Positions 19,825-26,198 of a stretch of DNA of 26,198 bases are shown piece after piece. Numbering within the stretch: the first letter of the stretch is position 1; each line of letters starts with the position of its first letter. The position numbers were made by a program, and so were the translations under genes. Source of the DNA: Saccoglossus kowalevskii (taxonomy: Eukaryota; Hemichordata; Enteropneusta; Harrimaniidae); the NCBI RefSeq assembly GCF_000003605.2, contig NW_003120651.1:1-26198 (forward strand). Direction: 5' to 3'. The notes beneath the pieces were generated by a model that had not been told where the DNA came from, searched no databases, and saw nothing but the letters and a program-made list of their open reading frames with translations.

Positions 19825-20762
19825 TCATTGTCATGACAACCCCCAGTTAAATTTCGAAAACATTAAGTAAATGTATCGATAATGCATCATATATTAGCAG
19901 AATATCACAACAGCCAACTGAAAAACCGACAACAAACTACATACAAAGTTGCAAAAGGCGATTGCAAAGTTGGTAGTTTCATTCGTGATTTTTACCTGTG
20001 ATAACATATTAACAAGTTCCATAGTTAAAAGTTCGAAAATATGAATAAATATCTCTGAAAAAGCTGTTAAATTACCGTAGTGTTACTCCAAGCTTGTAGA
20101 GGTCATAGGTCAATTCTAGAATGTACCTGTGCCAGCGATATCGATTTTAAAACATCCAAAAACATGAAATAGCCGCCAATTCGGCTTAATTTCAAATAAT
20201 CCCTGCAGCTTTGTGGTTAGGTCACCGACGAATGTTTAAAATAAAGCGCAATCGGGCGTGGTTAGCACTTGCATGGGAGACTCCCTGAATAAACGACTTG
20301 TTGAATTTATTTTGTTTGTTTCATACACACCTATAAAACATATAAAACAACGATCCTGCATTCTTTTTTACAGTGATGTCAATAATTTATAGTGAAAAAT
20401 CGTAGAATTTTTGTAACTATTTTAATTAATGAAAAGTGTTTTAATTCCTTCTAATTTTCAAGAACAAGTTGTTCATGCCGTCGGCACGTAGTGGGTTTTA
20501 AGCTGCACACCGTGCAAAGTTGTTCAAAGTGAATGCAAAGTTGTACAAAGTTTTTGCAAAGTTGGTTGATGTATTTGTATATATGACCTAAGTAGTTGGC
20601 ATATAGAAACGCGCAGTTGTAAAGTCGACGAATTAAATAAAAGTTAGTTGAAAGCAGCTTATAGATGTTCACATGAGCTGAGTGTAAAATGATAAAAAAA
20701 GTGTGCAAAGTTTGGGAAAACGAAAGAAATGTTGGCGGAGTTGCTTTTATATTTAACCTAAG
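19825..20762 (+). repeat. Satellite unit 22 (938 bp), type C
   Basis: DR1 is at 20100-20112. The back half is closest to unit 27, sharing CAATAATTTATAG, GGTTGATGTATT and GCAGCTTATAGATG. AAGCTGCACACC near 20501 has lost about six bases. Confidence 0.97.
20222..20321 (+). pseudogene. 5S rRNA-derived segment, copy 22
   Basis: C-box TTAGCACTTGC. Terminator tract TTTTGTTTGTTT (20310-20321). Confidence 0.68.
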
Positions 20763-21159
20763 TCATTGTCATGACAACTCCCAGTTAAATTTCGAAAACA
20801 TTAAGTAAATGTATCGATAATGCCTCATATATTAGCAGAATATCACAACAGCCAACTGAAAAATCGACAACAAACTACATACAAAGTTGCAAAAAGCGAT
20901 TGCAAAGTTGGTAGTTTCATTCGTGATTTTTACCTGTGATATCATATTAACAAGTCCCATAGTTAAAAGTTCGAAAATATGAACAAATATTTCTGAAAAA
21001 GCTGTTAAATTACCGTAGCGTTACTCCAAGCTTGTAGAGGTCATAGGTAAATTCTAGAATGTACCTGTGCCAGCGATATCGATTTTAAAACATCCACAAA
21101 CATGAAATAGCCGCCAATTCGGCTTAATTTCAAATAATCCATGGAGCTTTGTGGTTAGG

Positions 21160-21220
21160 TTACCGACGAATGTTTAAAGTAAAGTGCAATCCGACGTGGT
21201 TAGTACTTGCATGGGAGACT
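21160..21220 (+). pseudogene. 5S rRNA-derived segment, copy 23, 3' end deleted
   Basis: The C-box TTAGTACTTGCATGGGAGAC is intact but CCGACG replaces CGGGCG before it. Everything after GAGACT is lost at the unit 23 deletion, so there is no terminator. Confidence 0.7.
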
Positions 21221-21228
21221 ATAGATGT
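21213..21228. other. Deletion junction in unit 23
   Basis: GGAGACT (ending 21220) is joined to ATAGATG (from 21221). In intact units these flanks read GAGACT|CCCTG and AGCCT|ATAGATG, so two bases (CT) of microhomology sit at the join. This suggests end joining or slippage and not exchange in register. Confidence 0.85.
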
Positions 21229-21322
21229 TCACATGAGCTGAGTGTAAAATGTTAAAAAAAGTGTGCAAAGTTTGGGAAAACGAAAGAAATGTTGGCGGAG
21301 TTGCTTTTATATTTAACCTAAG

Positions 21323-22260
21323 TCATTGTCATGACAATCCCAGTTAAATTTCGAAAACATTAAGTAAATGTATCGATAATGCCTCATATATTAGCAGAAT
21401 ATCACAACAGCCAACTGAAAAACCGACAACAAACTACAAAGTTGAAAAAAGTGATAGCAAAGTTGGTACTTTCATTCGTGATTTTTACATGTGATATCAT
21501 ATTAACAAGTTCCATAGTTAAAAGTTCGAAAATATGAATAAATATCTCTGAAAAAGCTGTTAAATTACCGTAGTGTTACTCCAAGCTTGTAGAGGTCATA
21601 GGTCAATTCTAGAATGTACCTGTGCCAGCGATATCGATTTTAAAACATCCAAAAACATGAAATAGCCGCCAATTCGGCTTAATTTCAAATAATCCATGCA
21701 GCTTTGAGGTTAGGTCACCGACGAATGTTTAAAATAAAGCGCAATCGGGCGTGGTTAGCACTTGCATGGGAGACTCCCTGAATAAACGACTTGTTGAATT
21801 TATTTTGTTTGATTCATCACACACCTATAAAACATATAAAACAACGATCCTGCATTCTTTTTTACAGTGATGTCAATCATTTATAGTGAAAAATCGTAGA
21901 ATTTTTGTAACTATTTTAATTAATAAAAAGTGTTTTAATTCCTTCTAATTTTCAAGAACAAGTTGTTCATGCCGTCGGCACGTAGTGGGTTTTAAGCTGT
22001 TAGCACACCGTGCAAAGTTGTTCAAAGTGAATGCAAAGTTGTACAAAGTTTTTGCAAAGTTGGTAGATGTATTTGTATATATGACCTAAATAGTTGGCAT
22101 ATAGAAACGCGCAGTTGTAAAGTCGACGAATTAAATAAAAGTAAGTTGAAAGCAGCCTATAGATGTTCACATGAGCTGAGTGTAAAATGTTAAAAAAAGT
22201 GTGCAAAGTTTGGGAAAACGAAAGAAATGTTGGCGGAGTTGCTTTTATATTTAACCTAAG
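21323..22260 (+). repeat. Satellite unit 24 (938 bp), type C
   Basis: DR1 is at 21593-21605. The first CAAAGTT block is eroded (ACTACAAAGTTGAAAAAAGTG, near 21433). Shares ATATCTCTGAAAAAGC and AAAACCGACAAC with unit 22, which lies on the other side of the deleted unit 23. Confidence 0.97.
21715..21810 (+). pseudogene. 5S rRNA-derived segment, copy 24
   Basis: C-box TTAGCACTTGC as copy 22. Terminator tract TTTTGTTTG (21803-21811), one run of four T. Confidence 0.68.
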
Positions 22261-23202
22261 TCATTGTCATGACGACCCCCAGTTAAATTTCGAAAACATT
22301 AAGTAAATGTATCGATAATGCCTCATATATTAGCAGAATATCACAACAGCCAACTGAAAAATCGACAACAAACTACATACAAAGTTGCAAAAAGCGATTG
22401 CAAAGTTGGTAGTTTCATTCGGGATTTTTACCTGTGACATCATATTAACAAGTCCCATAGTTAAAAGTTCGAATGTATGAATAAATATTTCTGAAAAAGC
22501 TGTTAAATTACCGTAGCATTACTCCAATCTTTAGAGGTCATAGGTCAATCCTAGAATGTACCTGTGCCAGCGATATCGATTTTAAAACACCCAAAAACAT
22601 GAAATAGCCGCCAATTCGGCTTAATTTCAAATAATTCATGCAGCTTTGTGGTTAGGTCAACGACGAATGTTTAAAGTAAAGTGAAACCGGGCGTGGTTAG
22701 TTCTTGCATGGGAGACTCCCTGATTAAACGACCTGTTGAATTTATTTTTTTGTTTCATCACACATCTATAAAACATATAAAACAACGATCCTGCACTCTT
22801 TTTTACAGTGATGTTAATCATTTATACTGTAAAATCGTAGAATTTCTGTAACTATTTTAATTAATGAAAAGTGTTTTAATTCCTTCTAATTTTCAAGTAC
22901 AAGTTGTTCATGCTGTCGGCACGTAGTGGGTTTTAAACTGTTAACAAACCGTGCGAAGTTGTTCAAAGTGAATGCAAAGTTGTAAAAAGTTATTGCAAAG
23001 TTGGTAGATGTATTTGTATATATGACCTAAGTTGTTGGCATATAGAAACGCGCAGTTGCAAAGTCGACAAATTAAATAAAAGTTAGTTGAAAGCAGCCTA
23101 TAAATGTCCCCATGAGCTGAGTGTAAAATGTTAGAAAAAAGTGTGCAAAGTTTGAGAAAACGAAAGAAATGTTGGCGGAGTTGCTTTTATATTTAACCTA
23201 AG
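22261..23202 (+). repeat. Satellite unit 25 (942 bp), type B-like
   Basis: DR1 is at 22535-22547. The 5S-like part (TTAGTTCTTGC, CCTGATTAAACG) and AAGTACAAG are type B. The unit sits between type C units, so a B segment has been moved or kept here. Confidence 0.97.
22657..22751 (+). pseudogene. 5S rRNA-derived segment, copy 25
   Basis: C-box TTAGTTCTTGC. ACCGGGC for ATCGGGC. Seven T (22745-22751). Confidence 0.7.
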
Positions 23203-24143
23203 TCATTGTCATGACAACCCCGCAGTTAAATTTCGAAAACATTAAGTAAATGTATCGATAATGCCTCATATATTAGCAGAATATCACAACAGCCAACAGA
23301 AAAATCGACAACAAACTACATACAAAGTTGCAAAAAGCGATTGCAAAGTTGGTAGTTTCATTCGTGATTTTTACCTGTGATATCATATTAACAAATCCCA
23401 TAGTTAAAAGTTTGAAAATATGAATAAATATTTCTGAAAAATCTGTTAAATTACCGTAGTGTTACTCCAAGCTTGTAGAGGTCATAGGTCAATTCTAGAA
23501 TGTACCTGTGCCTGCGATGTCGATTTTAAAACATCCTAATATATGAAATAGCCGCCAATTCGGCTTAATTTCAAATAATCCATGCAGCTTTGTGGTTAGG
23601 TCACCGTCGAATGTTTAAAGTAAAGCGCAATCGGGCGTGGTTAGTACTTGTGTGGGAGACTCCCTGAATAAACGACCTGTTGATTTTTTTTGTTTCATCA
23701 CACATCCATAAAACATATAAAACAACAATCCTGCATTCTTTTTAACAGTGATGTCAATCATTTATAGTGAAAAATCGTAGAATTTTTGTAACTATTTCAA
23801 TTAATGAAAAGTGTTTTAATTTCCTTCTAATTTTCAAGGACAAGTTGTTCATGCTGTCGTCACGTAGTGGATTTTAAGCTGTTAACACACCGTGCAAAGT
23901 TGTTCAAAGTGAATGCAAAGTTGTACAAATTAATTGCAAAGTTTGTAGATGTATTTGTATATATGACCTAAGTAGTTGGCATATAAAAACGCGCAGTTTT
24001 ATGGTCGACATATTAAATATAAGTTAGTTGAAAGCAGCCTATATATGTTCACATGAGCTGAGTGTAAAATGTTAGAAAAAAATGTGCAAAGTTTGAGAAA
24101 ACGAAAGAATTGTTGGCGGAGTTGCTTTTATATTTAACCGAAG
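23203..24143 (+). repeat. Satellite unit 26 (941 bp), mixed type
   Basis: DR1 is at 23479-23491. The C-box is changed to CTTGTGTGGGAG. The TATAAAAA variant at 23982-23989 and ATGGTCGACATATT match unit 1 rather than any neighbour. Confidence 0.97.
23601..23691 (+). pseudogene. 5S rRNA-derived segment, copy 26
   Basis: C-box TTAGTACTTGTGTGGGAG, changed at two bases. Eight T (23684-23691) closer than usual because GAATTTA is shortened. Confidence 0.7.
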
Positions 24144-25087
24144 TCATTGTCATTACAACCCCCCAGGTAAATTTCGAAAACATAAAGTAAATGTATCGAT
24201 AATGCCTCATATATAAGTAGAATATCACAACAGCCAACTGAAAAATCGACAACAAACTACATACAAAGTTGCAAAAAGCGATTGCAAAGTTGGTAGTTTC
24301 ATTCGTGATTTTTACCTGTGATATCATATTAACAAGTCCCATAGTTAAAAGTTCGAAAATATGAATAAATATTTCTGAAAAAGCTGTTAAATTACCGTAG
24401 TGTTACTCCAAGCTTGTAGAGGTCATAGGTCAATTCTAGAATGTACCTGTGCCAGCGATGTCGATTTTAAAACATCCAAAAACATGAAATAGCCGCCAAT
24501 TCGGCTTAATTTAAAATCATCCGTGCAGCTTTGTGGTTAGGTCACCGACGAATGTTTAAAGTAAAGCGCAATCGGACGTGGTTAGTACTTGCATGGGAGA
24601 CTCCCTGAATACACGATCTGTTGAATTTATTTTGTTTGTTTCATCACACACCTATAAAACATATAAAACAACGATCCTGCATTCTTTTTTACAGTGATGT
24701 CAATAATTTATAGTGAAAAATCGTAGAATTTTTGTAACTATTTTAATTAATGAAAAGTGTTTTAATTCCTTCTAATTTTCAAGAACAAGTTGTTCATGCC
24801 GTCGGCACGTAGTGGGTTTTAAGCTGGTAGCACACCGTGCAAAGTTGTTCAAAGTGAATGCAAAGTTGTACAAAGTTTTTGCAAAGTTGGTTGATGTATT
24901 TGTATATATGACCTAAGTAGTTGGCATATAGAAACGCGCAGTTGTAAAGTCGACGAATTAAATAAAAGTTAGTTGAAAGCAGCTTATAGATGTTCACATG
25001 AGCTGAGTGTAAAATGATAAAAAAAGTGTGCAAAGTTTGGGAAAACGAAAGAAATGTTGGCGGAGTTGCTTTTATATTTAACCTAAA
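24144..25087 (+). repeat. Satellite unit 27 (944 bp), type C back half
   Basis: DR1 is at 24420-24432. From about 24610 the sequence is almost the same as unit 22 from about 20290, including several private variants. The base before the unit start is changed (AACCGAAG, near 24139). Confidence 0.97.
24542..24641 (+). pseudogene. 5S rRNA-derived segment, copy 27
   Basis: Intact C-box, CGGACG before it. Terminator tract TTTTGTTTGTTT (24630-24641). Confidence 0.7.
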
Positions 25088-26020
25088 TCATTGTTATGAC
25101 AACCCCGCAGTTAAATTTCGAAAACATTAAGTAAATGTATCGATAATGCCTCATATATAAGCAGAATATCACAACAGCCAACTGAAAAATCGACAACAAA
25201 CTACATACAAAGTTGCAAAAAGCGATTGCAAAGTTGGTAGTTTCATTCGTGATTTTTACCTGTGATATCATATTAACAAGTCCCATAGTTAAAAGTTCGA
25301 AAATATGAACAAATATTTCTGAAAAGCTGTTAAATTACCGTAGCGTTACTCCAGCTTGTAGAGGTCATATGTCATGCTAGATGTACCTTGTGCCAGCGAT
25401 GTCGATTTAAACGTCCAAAAACATGAAATATCCACCAATCGGCTTAATTCAAATAATCCTTGCAGTTTGTGGTTAGGTCACCGACGAATGTTAAAGTAAA
25501 GCGCAATCGGGAGTGGTTAGTACTTGCATGGGGGACTCCCTGAATAAACGACCTTTTGATTTTTTTTTTTTTCATCACACATTTATAAAACATATAAACC
25601 AACGATCCTGCATTCTTTTTTAAAGTGATGTCAATCATATATAGTCGAAAATCGTGGAATTTTTGTAACTATTTTAATTAATGAAAAGTGTTTTAATTCC
25701 TTCTAATTTTCAAAGACGAGTTGTTCATGCCGTCGGCACGTAGTGGGTTTTAAGCTGTTAACACACCGTGCAAAGTTGTTCAAAGTGAATGCAAAGTTGT
25801 ACAAAGTTATTGCAAAGTTTGTAGATGTTTTTGTATATATGATCTAAGTAGTTGGCATATAGAAAGGCGCAGTTGTAAAGTCGACATATTAAATAAAAGT
25901 TAGTTGAAAGCAGCCTATAGATGTTCTCATGAGCTGAGTGTAAAATGTTAGAAACAAGTGTGCAAATTTTAGGGAAAACGAACGAAATGTTGGCGGAGTT
26001 GCTTTTATATTTAACCTAAG
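25088..26020 (+). repeat. Satellite unit 28 (933 bp), with clustered one-base losses
   Basis: Many single-base losses fall between about 25321 and 25500, such as CCAGCTTGTAG, GATTTAAACGTCC, CCACCAATCGG, TAATTCAAAT and AATGTTAAAG. DR1 is degenerate (AGGTCATATGTCA). The T-run is the longest in the window, 13 T (25560-25572). Confidence 0.97.
25478..25572 (+). pseudogene. 5S rRNA-derived segment, copy 28
   Basis: GGGAGTGG for GGGCGTGG, C-box end GGGGGACT, one T lost upstream. The T-run is 13 T (25560-25572), the strongest potential Pol III stop in the window. Confidence 0.7.
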
Positions 26021-26198
26021 TCATTGTCATGACAACCCCGCAGTTAAATTTCGAAAACATTAAGTAAATGTATGGATAATGCCTCATATATAAGCAGAAT
26101 ATCACAACAGCCAACTGAAAAATCAACAAACTACATACAAAGTTGCAAAAAAGCGATTGCAAAGTCGGTCGTTTCATTCGTGATTTTTACCTGTGATA
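26021..26198 (+). repeat. Satellite unit 29, first 178 bp only
   Basis: The window ends inside this unit, before its DR1 and 5S-like parts. GTATGGATAATGCC near 26070 matches unit 20. AAATCAACAAACTAC has lost the usual CGACAA part near 26124. Confidence 0.96.

Larger units (their letters stand above)
20763..21322 (+). repeat. Satellite unit 23 (560 bp), internally deleted
   Basis: The unit jumps from the C-box end GGGAGACT (ending 21220) straight to ATAGATGTTCAC (from 21221). About 380 bases are missing, matching 20283-20660 of unit 22. The T-run, TATA pair, pyrimidine-ACAG tract and second CAAAGTT block are all gone. DR1 is degenerate (AGGTCATAGGTAA, 21038-21050). Confidence 0.98.
1..26198 (+). 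repeat. Satellite array, unit about 945 bp, 28.2 copies, head to tail
   Basis: The window is one uninterrupted direct tandem array. Successive copies of the anchor TCATTGTCATGAC start at 1, 947, 1892, 2838, 3780, 4729, 5675, 6623, 7569, 8513, 9456, 10401, 11333, 12276, 13224, 14168, 15112, 16056, 16993, 17937, 18881, 19825, 20763, 21323, 22261, 23203, 24144, 25088 and 26021. The phase is arbitrary: I start units where the window starts. Unit length is 932-949 except unit 23 (560). Copies differ by scattered substitutions and small indels, and no copy is inverted. No unique DNA, transposon insertion or gene interrupts the array, and it runs off both ends. A long monomer, AT richness and subfamily patches fit satellite DNA evolving by unequal crossing over. 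Alternatives are a decayed 5S rDNA array or an amplified intergenic spacer, because each unit carries a 5S-derived piece. Confidence 0.99.

Noticed and set aside
937..25638. Open reading frames of 60-153 codons, nearly all on the minus strand
   Set aside because: They are the same two or three frames repeated with the satellite, have different stops in different units, show no recognisable domain, and have the composition expected of AT-rich DNA. I do not call any as a gene.
1..26198. CRISPR array or other short-spacer array
   Set aside because: Repeats are 945 bases long, contiguous, and with no unique spacers.
1..26198. Transposon array with terminal inverted repeats or a reverse transcriptase
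   Set aside because: No inverted termini, target duplications or protein domain were seen in any unit. The only element-like part is the 5S-derived segment.
1..26198. CENP-B box in the satellite
   Set aside because: I looked for the TTCG....A..CGGG pattern; TTCGAAAACATTAAG and similar stretches do not match its core.

Overview
The whole 26.2 kb window is one head-to-tail satellite array. It holds 28 consecutive units plus the first 178 bases of a 29th, all in the same orientation, with no unique flanking sequence at either end. Unit length is 932-949 bases (mostly 942-946). The exception is unit 23, which carries an internal deletion and is 560 bases. The DNA is AT-rich and I see no protein-coding gene. 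All longer reading frames recur with the repeat, lie on the minus strand and are best read as chance frames. This is a eukaryotic satellite. The one recognisable gene-derived segment matches the animal form of 5S rRNA better than the plant or fungal form, so an invertebrate animal genome is my best guess. The species cannot be told from the sequence.

Layout of a typical unit, using unit 2 (947-1891) as the guide: a 12-base palindrome at the phase start (950-961); a short block of CAAAGTT motifs (1065-1097); a perfect AGGTCA-T-AGGTCA direct repeat (1221-1233); an AGCCG/CGGCT hairpin (1287-1314); a segment derived from the 3' half of a 5S rRNA gene, with A-box-like and C-box-like parts of the Pol III internal promoter, ending in an eight-T run (1343-1438); two tandem TATAAAACA motifs (1454-1471); a pyrimidine tract ending in ACAG (1484-1496); a second, larger CAAAGTT block (1641-1695); and, in some units, a consensus 5' splice-site sequence (1803-1810) followed 31 bases later by a sequence like an Sm-binding site (1836-1844).

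Diagnostic variants sort the units into subfamilies. Units 2-11 (947-10400) are type A (GAGGTGAGTG, AAATTTTTGGG). Units 12-18 (10401-16992) are mainly type B (GAGCTG, mostly AAGTACAAG, many with a changed C-box). Units 19-20 are A-like or mixed. Units 21, 22, 24 and 27 are type C (AAGAACAAG, GTCGACGAATTA, T-run broken into TTTGTTTG). Units 25, 26 and 28 are mixed. Patches of shared variants between distant units (1/26, 3/5, 4/11, 10/12, 22/27, 20/28) point to repeated unequal exchange or gene conversion.

The main candidate for an unusual system is the pairing, inside a satellite, of a Pol III-type internal promoter remnant with its own T-run terminator, a DR1-type hormone-receptor motif, and in type A units a splice-donor plus Sm-like pair. 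The last pair loosely recalls the linked 5S/spliced-leader repeats of nematodes and other eukaryotes. The sequence alone does not show that any of this is transcribed.
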